Source: Tessaracoccus flavescens (GTDB taxonomy: Bacteria; Actinomycetota; Actinomycetes; Propionibacteriales; Propionibacteriaceae). Taken from it: a stretch of DNA of 16,862 nucleotides. A program made the position numbers and the translations under genes. Positions 6,570 through 14,570 of this stretch are shown here, piece after piece. Location of the stretch: contig DYZF01000089.1 in NCBI GenBank assembly GCA_020741375.1, forward strand, positions 1 through 16,862. Direction: 5' to 3'. Under the pieces are notes generated by a model, which made no database searches, was not told the DNA's origin, and saw only the letters and a list, made by a program, of their open reading frames with translations. The stretch's first letter is position 1, and each line of letters starts with the position of its first letter.

Positions 6570-8375
6570 TCAGTGGGTGATGTCGTAGGCCAGGAGCTTG
6601 GCCTTGTCCGCCTTGCTCGTCGAGCCCTGCAGCGCCAGCAGCTCCGCGTAGATACCGCCAGTCGTCGCCAGCTCCGCCGGCGTGCCCACCTCGTCGATCC
6701 GCCCGTCCTTCAACGTGACGATGCGATCCACCGACGAGATCGTCGACAAGCGGTGCGCGATGATCAGCGTTGTCCGCCCCTCCATCAGCTCCTCCAAGCC
6801 CGCCTGCACGGCTCGCTCGGCCTTGGTGTCCAGCGAGCTGGTTGCCTCGTCGAGGATCAAGATCGGCGCATCCTTCAGCAACGCCCTCGCCACCGACAAG
6901 CGCTGCTTCTGGCCACCCGACAGCTTGATGCCGCGCTCGCCGATCTCCGTGTCGAAGCCGTTCTTCAGCTGCGTGATGAAGCTCAACGCGTTCGCCCGAC
7001 GCGCCGCTTCGCTGAGCTGCTCGTCGGTGGGGTTATCGATGCCGTAGGCCATGTTTTCGCGGATCGTGCCGCTGAACAGAGACGCGTCCTGGAACACGAC
7101 ACCCACCTCGCGGCGCAGCGCCTCCGACGGCACGTCGCGCACCGACTGCCCGTTGACCTGAATCGTCCCCGAGCTCGCCGGATACAGCTTCATGATGAGG
7201 TTCACCAGCGTCGTCTTACCGCCGCCGGACTCACCGACGAACGCCACCCGCTCGCCGCGGTTGATCTTCAGATCGATGTCTTCGAGCACCAGCCGGTCGT
7301 CCTGCCCGTCGCCGTAGCCGAAGCTGACGTCGTCGAACGAGATCACCGGATCCGCGTCGGTCCAGTGCACCTCCGCCGCCTGCTGCACCTCCAGCGGGTT
7401 GTTCGGCTCGTCAATCTCCGCCATGACGGTGAAGTACTCGCGGCTGCCCGCGATGGCGCGCTGCGTCGTATCCACCAAATAGCTCATCGATGTGACTGGG
7501 GTGCGCGCCATCGTGACCAGCTGGATCAGCATGACCATCGTGCCGATGGAGTAATCCCCCCGAGCGGTCTGCAGGAAGATGATGACGAAGATCCCGAAGA
7601 AGACGACGTCGAGGACGGCCCGGCGCGCCAGATCCATCCAGTGCCACCAGCTGGACTGCTTCCGGGTGAGGCCGACGGCGCGGTCGTAGTGGGTGCCGAA
7701 CTTGGCCAGCTCCCCGCGCTCGGTGACGAAAGACTTCACCACCCGCATCTGGCCGATCACCTCGGCGAAGCGGCCGCCGGCGATGTCGTAATGCTCGTTC
7801 TTCTGGTGCTCCCACACCTGCCACTTCTTCGACGTCAGCGCCGTCAACCACACGAACGTGGGGTAGATGATGATGAGCAGCACCGCCAGCCACGGCGAGT
7901 AGAACAGCGAGATGATCAGCACCGCGATGACGGTGATCAGCATCGGGAAGAAGTTGTTGGAGAACATCTGCAGGAAGTCCGTGATCGACGTGATCGACCG
8001 GTTCAGCCTGGAGATGATCGTGCCCGTGAGCTCGTTGTCGTAGTAGCGCTGCGGCAGCCGCAGCAGCTTGTGGAAGTACCGCCGCGACAAGATGGAGCGC
8101 AACCGCGTGGCCATGAGGTCGCCCCAGTAGCCCGTCACATTCGTGATCGCCGAGTTGGCCAAGTTGAGCGCCAGCAGCAGCACCGCAAGCCAGATCAGCG
8201 CCTGCACGCTGCCGCCGTCGCCCGCGACCATCGCCACGACGGTGTCCGTCGCGCGAGCCATCACGAACGGTGTGAGCAACGCCGTCGCCGCGATGGCGAT
8301 GGCGCCGATGATGATGCCGAGATACAGGGGCCACAGCTCGCGGGCCGTGACCATGATTCTGACGATGCTGCGCAT
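6570..8375 (-). CDS. ABC transporter, fused permease and ATPase (multidrug-exporter type)
   Basis: A 601-residue ABC half-transporter with an N-terminal six-helix exporter domain (about residues 15-320) and a C-terminal nucleotide-binding domain (about 345-585). Motifs visible are Walker A GESGGGKTT with K387, the Q-loop VVFQDASLFSGTIRENMAYG, the signature LSGGQ at 485-489, Walker B ILILDE with D509 and catalytic E510, the D-loop SSLD, and switch H541 in IIAHRLS. All catalytic residues are present, so it should work as a homodimer. The type is MsbA/LmrA-like; the substrate cannot be read from sequence. Start ATG at 8375 with GGAGG 11 nt upstream. The DHA2 MFS gene follows after 56 nt and another MFS gene diverges upstream, giving a three-pump efflux island. 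Confidence 0.95.
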   Translation of the reverse strand: MRSIVRIMVTARELWPLYLGIIIGAIAIAATALLTPFVMARATDTVVAMVAGDGGSVQALIWLAVLLLALNLANSAITNVTGYWGDLMATRLRSILSRRYFHKLLRLPQRYYDNELTGTIISRLNRSITSITDFLQMFSNNFFPMLITVIAVLIISLFYSPWLAVLLIIIYPTFVWLTALTSKKWQVWEHQKNEHYDIAGGRFAEVIGQMRVVKSFVTERGELAKFGTHYDRAVGLTRKQSSWWHWMDLARRAVLDVVFFGIFVIIFLQTARGDYSIGTMVMLIQLVTMARTPVTSMSYLVDTTQRAIAGSREYFTVMAEIDEPNNPLEVQQAAEVHWTDADPVISFDDVSFGYGDGQDDRLVLEDIDLKINRGERVAFVGESGGGKTTLVNLIMKLYPASSGTIQVNGQSVRDVPSEALRREVGVVFQDASLFSGTIRENMAYGIDNPTDEQLSEAARRANALSFITQLKNGFDTEIGERGIKLSGGQKQRLSVARALLKDAPILILDEATSSLDTKAERAVQAGLEELMEGRTTLIIAHRLSTISSVDRIVTLKDGRIDEVGTPAELATTGGIYAELLALQGSTSKADKAKLLAYDITH

Positions 8376-8465
8376 TGGAATTCAGTCCTCCGACGCGAAG
8401 CCTAATGCTGGGCGCCGACAACACCGAATAGGCCCTGACGCAGCCGGGTGATACAACTCTTAACG
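8376..8465. promoter_or_regulatory. divergent promoter region between the ABC and MFS efflux genes
   Basis: This 90-nt gap must hold promoters for both divergent transporter genes. On the minus strand the ABC gene has GGAGG about 11 nt before its ATG and a TAGGCT -10 candidate upstream of that. On the plus strand TACAAC at 8452-8457 is a weak -10 candidate 8 nt before the ATG at 8466. I find no convincing long palindrome for a repressor, and no regulator gene is adjacent. Confidence 0.35.
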
Positions 8466-9905
8466 ATGACCAACCGCAACATCATTCGCGTGGAGGGGTC
8501 TGATCGCGAGTTCAATCGCCTCAAGATCCTCTTCGTATTGATGCTGTCTTTGGCGATGTCGTTGATGGCGATCTCCTCGGTGAACGTGACCCTTCCGTCG
8601 CTCGAATCCGGCCTCGGCGCCACCGACACCGACCTCCAGTGGGTCCTCTCCGGTTACTCCCTCGCGTTCGGCATCTCGCTGATCCCCGCCGGGCGCGCCG
8701 GCGACGTCATGGGTCGCAGTTCCTGGTTCGTCATCGGCGCCGGGCTGTTCACCGTCGGCTCTCTGCTGTGCGGCTTGGCGCCCAACGCGCTGATCCTCAA
8801 CCTGGCCCGCGTGGTGCAGGGCCTGGGCGCCGGCATCTTCTCCCCGCAGGTCACAGGCATGATCCAGCAGTACTGGCACGGCGGCGGTCGCGCGCGGGCG
8901 TTCGCGATGTTCGGCCTCACCATTTCCGCCGCCGTCGCCGTCGGCCCGGTGCTTGCGGGCGGCATCGTCGAGGCGTTCGGGCCAGTCACCGGATGGCGCT
9001 GGACGTTCTTCTTCTACCTGCCCATCGGCCTGCTGGCCGTCGTACTGGGCCTGCTGTGGTTCCCCTTCGACACCGAACGACGGCGCCGCCGCGGCTCAGC
9101 GGCCGGCCGGGTGGATCTGGATCCGATCGGCACCGTCCTGGTGGTGGCGGTCGTGCTGGCGATCATGTACCCCTTCATGGCCCGCCAGCCGCTGGCGTGG
9201 GGCCTTCTGGCACTGGCGCCCGTGCTGCTGTGGCTGTGGCTGCGGTGGGAGCGTCGCTACGCCGAACACGGCCGCGAGCCGATCGTCGATCTCAACCTCT
9301 TCTCCTTCACGTCGTTCCGCAACGGCCTGTTGGTTTCGTCCGCGAACTTCCTCGGGATGACGTCCACGTTCGCCGTTGTGGCCATTTACCTGCAGAGCGG
9401 CCTCGACGTCGACGCTCTCACCGTCGGCCTGATCGGTCTGCCGAACGCCATCCTCAGCGCGTTCTCGTCGGTGTACACGGTGCGCTTCGTGATGTCGCAC
9501 GGCCGACGCCTGGCCAAGTTCGCGTTGATGCTGCTGGTGGTGGGCACGGTGACGTCGCTGGCCGCGGGCTGGGCTATCGGCACCCTCGGCTGGCCGGTGT
9601 GGGTGCTGTCCATCACGCTCGCGTTCAACGGCATCGGCATGGGCGCCTTCGGCTCGGCGAACCAGACCTTGTCCATGCAGGATGTCCCGCCGGAACACGG
9701 CGGCACGGCAGGCGGCATCAAGCAGACGACGGAGCGGATCGCCACCGCGCTGGGCAACGCGGCGATCACGAGCATCTTCTTCCTGTTCGTGGCGGGCGGC
9801 ACCTACGTAGGCGGCTTCGTCGCCGCCTTCTCGGCCATCGCGCTGTGCATCATGCTCGCCGTCGGGTTGGCCATCATGGACGAGCGCCAGCACGCCGGCC
9901 GCTGA
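8466..9905 (+). CDS. DHA2-type MFS transporter
   Basis: A 479-residue major facilitator of the 14-TM drug:H+ antiporter type. Visible features are TM1 with LAMSLMAISSVNVTLPSLESGLGATDTDLQWVLSGYSLAFG, motif A-like GRAGDVMGRSSWFVIG, the VVQGLGAGIFSPQVTGMIQQYW segment, motif C GPVLAGGIVEAFG, the TGWRWTFFFYLPIG stretch before TM6, and the late DVPPEHGGTAGGIKQTTERIATALGNA segment typical of the family. Unlike the minus-strand MFS it has no long soluble tail. ATG 8466 (MTNRN) is chosen over GTG 8448 because the six extra residues add nothing recognisable and a -10-like TACAAC would lie inside them. It diverges from the ABC gene. The substrate is unknown; drug or metabolite export is the family role. 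Confidence 0.93.
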   Translation: MTNRNIIRVEGSDREFNRLKILFVLMLSLAMSLMAISSVNVTLPSLESGLGATDTDLQWVLSGYSLAFGISLIPAGRAGDVMGRSSWFVIGAGLFTVGSLLCGLAPNALILNLARVVQGLGAGIFSPQVTGMIQQYWHGGGRARAFAMFGLTISAAVAVGPVLAGGIVEAFGPVTGWRWTFFFYLPIGLLAVVLGLLWFPFDTERRRRRGSAAGRVDLDPIGTVLVVAVVLAIMYPFMARQPLAWGLLALAPVLLWLWLRWERRYAEHGREPIVDLNLFSFTSFRNGLLVSSANFLGMTSTFAVVAIYLQSGLDVDALTVGLIGLPNAILSAFSSVYTVRFVMSHGRRLAKFALMLLVVGTVTSLAAGWAIGTLGWPVWVLSITLAFNGIGMGAFGSANQTLSMQDVPPEHGGTAGGIKQTTERIATALGNAAITSIFFLFVAGGTYVGGFVAAFSAIALCIMLAVGLAIMDERQHAGR

Positions 9906-9956
9906 TTCAACTCGGATAGCCCCATTGGCCCCAGGGCAGTCCTATGCTGGACAGCA

Positions 9957-10021
9957 CAAGGCCCGAGACGGGTTGTGTGGCTTCGCCCCCCAGTTCGCTA
10001 CCACGCCCGTCCCGGGCCTTG
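9957..10021 (+). terminator. long stem-loop, probable MFS terminator or small RNA
   Basis: A 16-nt arm at 9957-9972 pairs with 10006-10021 with a single A-C mismatch. The 33-nt loop contains a run of six C residues. A moderately T-rich stretch (TCTGTCTCCATTTCTCTC) follows on the plus strand, so termination of the upstream MFS mRNA is the simplest reading. A TATGCT hexamer at 9943-9948 lies where a promoter for an independent small RNA beginning at the stem would be expected; that alternative is weaker. Confidence 0.55.
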
Positions 10022-10137
10022 TCTGTCTCCATTTCTCTCACAGCCGTCCCCGCTCCCCCAAGCCCTTGCATGTACGGGGGTGTACGAACAAATAACACGC
10101 CTAGTCACAGCGGGTTGAGGCGGGAAGCCGGGCAAAA

Positions 10138-10173
10138 GAAACATCCCCGCACCCTGAGGTGCGGGGACGTTTC
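10138..10173 (-). terminator. intrinsic terminator of gltA
   Basis: Arms of 16 nt at 10138-10153 and 10158-10173 pair with one mismatch around a CTGA loop. Read on the minus strand, the GC-rich stem is followed by TTTCTTTTG, a proper U-tract. The gltA stop lies 10 nt upstream of the stem. Confidence 0.9.
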
Positions 10174-10183
10174 TGCTAGCGGG

Positions 10184-11470
10184 TCAGCGCTCCGAGATCG
10201 GCACGTAATCGCGCTTGTCGGGACCGACGTAGATCTGGCGCGGACGGCCGATCTTGCGGGTGGGGTTGGCGTGCTCTTCGCGCCACTGGGCGATCCAGCC
10301 GGGCAGACGGCCAAGGGCGAACAGGGCGGTGAAGTGAGCCGACGGGAAGCCCATCGCTTCGTAGATGAGGCCGGTGTAGAAGTCGACGTTCGGGTACAGC
10401 TTGCGAGCAATGAAGTACTCGTCGTTCAGTGCGGTCTCTTCGAGCTGCAGAGCCATGTCGAGCATCTTGTTGGAGCCCCCCGACTTGCGCAGCAGCGCGT
10501 CGGCATGGCCCTTGATGATCTTGGCGCGGGGATCGTAGTTCTTATAGACGCGGTGACCGAAGCCCATGAGCTTCACACCGGACTTCTTGTCCTTGACCTG
10601 GGAGACAAACTCCTTGATGTCGAGGCCCTCCTGCGAGATCTGACGCAGCATCTCCACGACGGCCTGGTTGGCGCCGCCGTGCAGCGGGCCCGACAGGGCG
10701 TTGATGCCGGACGACATCGAGGCGTAGATGTTGGCGTCAGCCGAGCCGACGAGGCGCACCGTCGAGGTGGACGCGTTCTGCTCGTGATCGGCGTGCAGGA
10801 TGAACAGCGTCTCGAAGGCGCTGACCACCTCGGGATCGATCTCGTACTCTTCGGCGGGGCTGCCGAAGGAGAGGCGCAGGTAGTTCTCGACGTAGCCGAG
10901 CTTGGTCTGCGGGTAGAGGAACGGCTCACCGACGGACGACTTGTAGGCGTACGCGGTCAGGGCCGGCATCGCGCCCAGCAGGCGGAGGCTGGATTCCTCG
11001 ACGTGCTCAGCGTTGTGCGGATCCAGGTGGCCGCGGTGGAACGCGCCGAGCGCCATCATGCCGGCGGCGAGCACCTGCATCGGGTGGGCACCGCGCGGGA
11101 AGCAGCGGTAAAGCTCGCGCATGCGCTCGTCGAGGATCATGCGCGACGAGATCTTGGCGTTGAAATCGTCGAGCTGCTCCTGCGTCGGGAGCTCGCCGTA
11201 GACGAGGAGGTACGCCACCTCGATGAAGGTTGCCTTCTCGGCCAGCTGCTCGATGGGGTAGCCGCGGTACTGCAGGATGCCCTTGTCACCGTCGATGAAG
11301 GTGATCTCGGACGTGCAAGAAGCGGTGTTCACGAAGCCCGGGTCGAGAGTGGTCACGCCAGTGGTGGCCAGAAGCTTTCCGATATCCAAGCCATCATTGC
11401 CTTGGACGGCCTTCACAATCGGCAGTTCTAGTTCGGTCTCCCCGTACTTGAGGACTCCGCTGTCGGTCAT
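10184..11470 (-). CDS. gltA: citrate synthase (type II)
   Basis: Citrate synthase (428 aa) condenses oxaloacetate with acetyl-CoA as the entry step of the TCA cycle. The catalytic triad is visible at positions almost identical to E. coli GltA: H264 in GPLHGGANQ, H306 in GFGHRVYK and D363 in NVDFYTG. The substrate-binding segment LHADHEQNASTS carries H226 and H229. The N-terminal beta-rich domain (ELPIVKAVQGNDGLDIGKLL, TSEITFIDGDKGILQYRGYPIEQLAE) is typical of long type II enzymes. The C-terminus is GRPRQIYVGPDKRDYVPI. The ATG at 11470 has an AAAGG Shine-Dalgarno 8 nt upstream. The gene is monocistronic with a strong terminator, and diverges from a UMF1-type transporter across a 184-nt region that holds an AAACGGTCGTTT palindrome. 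Confidence 0.98.
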   Translation of the reverse strand: MTDSGVLKYGETELELPIVKAVQGNDGLDIGKLLATTGVTTLDPGFVNTASCTSEITFIDGDKGILQYRGYPIEQLAEKATFIEVAYLLVYGELPTQEQLDDFNAKISSRMILDERMRELYRCFPRGAHPMQVLAAGMMALGAFHRGHLDPHNAEHVEESSLRLLGAMPALTAYAYKSSVGEPFLYPQTKLGYVENYLRLSFGSPAEEYEIDPEVVSAFETLFILHADHEQNASTSTVRLVGSADANIYASMSSGINALSGPLHGGANQAVVEMLRQISQEGLDIKEFVSQVKDKKSGVKLMGFGHRVYKNYDPRAKIIKGHADALLRKSGGSNKMLDMALQLEETALNDEYFIARKLYPNVDFYTGLIYEAMGFPSAHFTALFALGRLPGWIAQWREEHANPTRKIGRPRQIYVGPDKRDYVPISER

Positions 11471-11545
11471 TGCGATGCCTTTCTTTGGTTACGGCCGCCT
11501 TCGTTGGCGCACCAAAAATGCCTGTTCAGAGGCGTTGCAGGGTCT

Positions 11546-11574
11546 ACCTTACAACCCGTCGGAGCGACTATAAA
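11546..11574 (-). promoter_or_regulatory. candidate gltA promoter
   Basis: On the minus strand TTTATA (11569-11574) and TAAGGT (11546-11551) are separated by 17 nt, giving 4/6 and TAnnnT matches to -35 and -10. The predicted start near 11539 leaves a leader of about 70 nt. A TATAGT at 11567-11572 is an alternative -10 but lacks a -35. Confidence 0.35.
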
Positions 11575-11583
11575 CGGTCGTTT
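11572..11583. promoter_or_regulatory. palindrome AAACGGTCGTTT, candidate operator
   Basis: A perfect 12-bp palindrome with 5-nt arms (AAACG/CGTTT) lies in the gltA-UMF1 divergent region and overlaps the predicted gltA -35. A near-identical core (AAACGCTCGTTC) sits in the dyad upstream of the radical SAM gene. The form resembles a TetR-type operator; the regulator is unknown. Confidence 0.4.
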
Positions 11584-11642
11584 CAAGCCCGGCGGTGTGC
11601 GCCCACTTCGGCGGTTGTTACCTTTCGTTTCCGTTGTGCGGT

Positions 11643-11648
11643 TAGCGT
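11643..11648 (+). promoter_or_regulatory. candidate -10 element (TAGCGT), leaderless start of the UMF1-type MFS gene
   Basis: TAGCGT lies exactly 6 nt before the GTG at 11655, with GACCCT between and no Shine-Dalgarno. A leaderless mRNA is inferred. The -35 is unclear (TTGTTA at 11615-11620 is 22 nt away). Confidence 0.4.
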
Positions 11649-11654
11649 GACCCT

Positions 11655-12998
11655 GTGACCGTTGCACCCCCGAACTCACCCACGCCGTTCCAGCCACCCG
11701 CAGGCACGGCCCTCGCCGACCACAAGGCCCCCGGCTGGAAGGTCGCGTCCTGGGCGCTGTGGGATTGGGGAACCCAGCCCTTCGCCACCGTGATCACCAC
11801 GTTCGTGTTCTCGGTGTACCTCACCAGCGAAGCCTTCGGCCCCAAGGACGAAGTCACGATGAAGTTGGCGTGGGCGACGGGTCTCGCCGGCCTGTTCATC
11901 GCGCTGCTGGCCCCGGTACTGGGCCAAGGCGCCGACCGCACGGGCAAGCGCATGTTCCATCTCCGCTGGCAGACGTGGGTGTTGGCCGCGATCTGTGCCG
12001 CGATGTACTTCGTCGCCCCGGCGCCTGAGTACTTCCTGCTCGGCGCGGTGCTGTTGGGCGCGGGCAACGTCATCTCCGAGATCGCCAACGTCAACTACTA
12101 CGCCGCCATCGATCAGGTGAGCACGCCACGCAACGTCGGGCGTGTCAGCGGCCTCGGCTGGGGCCTCGGGTACCTCGGCGGCATCGCCATCCTGCTGCTC
12201 ATCATCGCAGTGCGCGGCGATGAGTTCGCCGCCGACGACGTGCGCGTCGCCATGCTCTTCTGCGGCGCGTGGACGCTGATCTTCACCATCCCGATCTTCA
12301 TCGCGCTGAAGGACCGCCGACCTGATCACGTGGCGCCGAAGATCGGCATCATCGGCTCCTACAAGCAGCTGTTCAACTCCATCAAGTGGCTGGCCAAGAC
12401 GGCCCCGAACACCCTGTTCTTCTACATCGCCGCGGCGCTCTTCCGCGACGGCCTCGCGGGCGTGTTCACCTTCGGTGGCGTGCTCGCCGCAGGGACGTTC
12501 GGGTTCAAGTTCTCCGAGGTGGTCATCTTTGGCGTGGCGGCCAACGTCATCGCCGGCGTCGCCACCATCGGCTTCGGCTTGATCGACGACAAGATCGGCC
12601 CCAAGACGGTGATCCTCACGTCGCTCGCCGCCCTCATCCTCATCGGCAGCGGCGTCTTCATCTTCCACGACGGCGGCAAGCCCGTGTTCTGGGCCCTCGG
12701 CCTGGCGATGTGCGTGTTCGTCGGCCCTGCGCAGTCGGCCGCCCGCTCGTTCCTCGCCCGCCTCATCCCCGAGGGGCACAGTGGCGAAATGTTCGGCCTC
12801 TACGCCACCACCGGTCGCGCCGTCAGCTTCTTGGCGCCCACCATGTTCGGCCTGGCGATCGGCCTCGGCTCGATCATCACCAAGTCGGGTGAGGACTCGG
12901 CGCAGCACTGGGGCATCCTCGGCATCGTCCTCGTGCTGCTGGTGGGCTTCGTCTTCGCCCTGTTCGTCAAGGAACCGCCCCGCCACTCCGCGGCCTAA
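11655..12998 (+). CDS. UMF1/Atg22-like MFS transporter
   Basis: A 447-residue, 12-TM-type major facilitator of the UMF1 (vacuole effluxer Atg22-like) group. The family's N-terminal signature is clear in VASWALWDWGTQPFATVITTFVFSVYL, followed by the loop GQGADRTGKRM, the NVISEIANVNYYAAIDQVSTPRNVGRVSGLGWGLGYLGG region and a late GPAQSAARSFLARLIPEGHSGEMFGLYATTGRAVSFLAP segment. Eukaryotic Atg22 exports amino acids from the vacuole; the substrate of bacterial members is generally unknown. The GTG at 11655 fits the TAGCGT -10 hexamer 6 nt upstream, and the first 25 residues are Pro/Ala-rich and cytoplasmic. Only 30 nt separate its stop from the hydrolase gene, which has its own -10-like hexamer, so both cotranscription and separate initiation are possible. 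Confidence 0.93.
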   Translation: MTVAPPNSPTPFQPPAGTALADHKAPGWKVASWALWDWGTQPFATVITTFVFSVYLTSEAFGPKDEVTMKLAWATGLAGLFIALLAPVLGQGADRTGKRMFHLRWQTWVLAAICAAMYFVAPAPEYFLLGAVLLGAGNVISEIANVNYYAAIDQVSTPRNVGRVSGLGWGLGYLGGIAILLLIIAVRGDEFAADDVRVAMLFCGAWTLIFTIPIFIALKDRRPDHVAPKIGIIGSYKQLFNSIKWLAKTAPNTLFFYIAAALFRDGLAGVFTFGGVLAAGTFGFKFSEVVIFGVAANVIAGVATIGFGLIDDKIGPKTVILTSLAALILIGSGVFIFHDGGKPVFWALGLAMCVFVGPAQSAARSFLARLIPEGHSGEMFGLYATTGRAVSFLAPTMFGLAIGLGSIITKSGEDSAQHWGILGIVLVLLVGFVFALFVKEPPRHSAA

Positions 12999-13016
12999 CC
13001 ACCAGTCAGTAGCCAT

Positions 13017-13022
13017 TACGCT
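13017..13022 (+). promoter_or_regulatory. candidate -10 element (TACGCT), leaderless start of the double hydrolase
   Basis: TACGCT lies 6 nt before the ATG at 13029. The intervening GGTGGG abuts the ATG and is too close to serve as a normal Shine-Dalgarno. Confidence 0.35.
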
Positions 13023-13028
13023 GGTGGG

Positions 13029-14555
13029 ATGCTCCTGACCAGCGCCACCATCGACGTCGATGGCCTCCAGGTGGAGGCGCTCGTCTCCGACGGCGACCCC
13101 GAGCGCACGTTCGTGCTCGTCCATGGGCTGGGTGTGTCGTCGGTGTACTTCAAGCCGCTCGCCGAAGCGCTCTACCCGCGCGGCCGGCTGGTGCTGATGA
13201 ACCTGCCGGGCTTCGGCCCCACGCCGCACCCGGATCGCGCGCTGCGGATCGGGCAGTTCGCCGCCATCGCGCGCCGCATGGCCGAGGAACTCAACATCGT
13301 CGACGCTGTCTGGATCGGCCACTCGATGGGCACCCAAGTGGTGGTGGAGGCCGCCGCGCAGGATCCGAACCTTGCGTCGCGCATCGTCCTGCTGGATCCG
13401 GTGGTCAACCGGCACGAGCGCACCGCCCATCAGATCATCTTCCGGTTCGTGCAATCCGCGCTGCGCGAGCCGCTGCCGTCGGCGCTCGCCAGCGCCCGCG
13501 CGTTCGTCAGCTGCGGGCCGCGATGGCTGATCGAGACGTTCCCCGGCATGCTCGCCTACCCCATCGAGGAACGCATCCGGGAAGTCACCACCGACGTCCT
13601 CATCGCATCGGGCTCGCTGGACACGATGACCCCCAAGGCGTGGCTCGACGAGCTGGCCGAGGCCGCCGGCGGCGACGCCACCGTCATGATCGTCGACGGC
13701 GCCCACCAGGCCATGCACACCCACGCGCTCGACGTCGCCAACCTCATCGCCGATCCGGTGGAGGCGGAGGAACCGGCCGAGGAGATCGGGTCGGCCCAGG
13801 AGGAGCCGCTCCCCCTCCCCACGGCTCGTGAACTGTTTCGCGACAAGCACCTTCGCCGCGTGGCGGTCAAAGACTGGGCAGTTGCCGTCCGCGATCAGGT
13901 GTTGTCGATCAAACCGACGCGTCCGCCGTCGACCACCCCCAACGACGGTGTCTGCGGCAAGACCCCCGTGGTGCTACTGCCCGGCATTCTGGAGAACTCC
14001 CGCTACCTCCGCCCGCTCGCCGTCTGGCTGGCCGCCCAAGGTCATCCGGTGCACCGGCTGCCCGCACTCGGCTGGAACTTGTCCGGCATGCGCGCCTCCG
14101 CCGAGAAAGGGCTCACCGCGCTCGAGACGCTGGGCGTCGAGGACGCCGTCATCGTGGCGCACTCCAAGGGCGGGCTGATCGGCAAGGCGATGCTGTTGGA
14201 TCCGCGGTCGCGCGGAATGCTGCGCGGCATGGTGGCCGTGGCCACCCCCTTCAGCGGTTCAACCTTCTCGAACCGGCTGCAGGCCAGCTTCTTCGTGCGA
14301 CGATCACCGCTCGGCCTGTTCCACCCGACTCACCCAGACCTGACGCGGCTGGCGACGGAGCAGGAGGTCAACGCGCACATCGTCTCCCTCTCGCCCGCCT
14401 TCGATCAGATGATTCCCGGCGGCTCCCACCTCGACGGCGCCACCAACGTGAAACTCAATGTGGAGGGCCACTTCCAGGCGGTCCGCGACGAAGGCGTGTG
14501 GGAGATCATCCATCACCACGTCGACGAGTTGGCGGAGCAACCCGAGATCGCCTGA
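13029..14555 (+). CDS. tandem alpha/beta-hydrolase fusion protein
   Basis: A 508-residue protein with two alpha/beta-hydrolase-like domains. Domain 1 (about 1-240) has the oxyanion-hole loop HGLG at 32-35, the nucleophile elbow GHSMG with S99, a likely acid in GSLDTMTP and the late His in GAHQAMH; it resembles soluble esterases and C-C hydrolases. An acidic Pro/Glu-rich linker (about 243-265) follows. Domain 2 (about 305-508) begins PVVLLPGILENSRYLRPLAVWLAAQGHPVHRLPALGWN, has a lipase-like elbow AHSKGG with S379, and a likely His in VEGHF (H481); it resembles the triacylglycerol-lipase or PGAP1-like group. No signal peptide or TM segment is seen, so it is probably cytoplasmic. Both nucleophiles are intact, suggesting two activities. 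Substrates are unknown. It converges on the radical SAM gene. Confidence 0.88.
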   Translation: MLLTSATIDVDGLQVEALVSDGDPERTFVLVHGLGVSSVYFKPLAEALYPRGRLVLMNLPGFGPTPHPDRALRIGQFAAIARRMAEELNIVDAVWIGHSMGTQVVVEAAAQDPNLASRIVLLDPVVNRHERTAHQIIFRFVQSALREPLPSALASARAFVSCGPRWLIETFPGMLAYPIEERIREVTTDVLIASGSLDTMTPKAWLDELAEAAGGDATVMIVDGAHQAMHTHALDVANLIADPVEAEEPAEEIGSAQEEPLPLPTARELFRDKHLRRVAVKDWAVAVRDQVLSIKPTRPPSTTPNDGVCGKTPVVLLPGILENSRYLRPLAVWLAAQGHPVHRLPALGWNLSGMRASAEKGLTALETLGVEDAVIVAHSKGGLIGKAMLLDPRSRGMLRGMVAVATPFSGSTFSNRLQASFFVRRSPLGLFHPTHPDLTRLATEQEVNAHIVSLSPAFDQMIPGGSHLDGATNVKLNVEGHFQAVRDEGVWEIIHHHVDELAEQPEIA

Positions 14556-14570
14556 CTGGCCCCGGAGCCG

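Larger units (their letters stand above)
9906..10183. other. gene-free spacer between convergent MFS and gltA
   Basis: The 278 nt between convergent stops contain no credible gene. They hold a long inverted repeat (9957-10021), a pair of TGTACG hexamers one helical turn apart (10071-10086), and the gltA terminator (10138-10173). Confidence 0.6.

Noticed and set aside
6573-8405. 610-codon open frame on the plus strand opposite the ABC transporter
   Set aside because: Composition is Arg/Gln/His/Asp-rich without motifs, while the opposite strand encodes a complete ABC exporter with every catalytic motif.
9957-10021. actinobacterial 6C small RNA
   Set aside because: The loop has one run of six C, but the 6C family has two hairpins each with a C-rich loop; the second is not visible.
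9944-11431. 495-codon open frame on the plus strand opposite gltA
   Set aside because: It crosses both the long stem-loop and the gltA terminator and mirrors the citrate synthase coding sequence; no recognisable protein features.
11676-13850. 724-codon open frame on the minus strand
   Set aside because: It lies opposite the UMF1 transporter and the hydrolase, is dominated by Arg, His, Gly, Asp and Glu in a pattern typical of antisense GC-rich DNA, and shows no domain.
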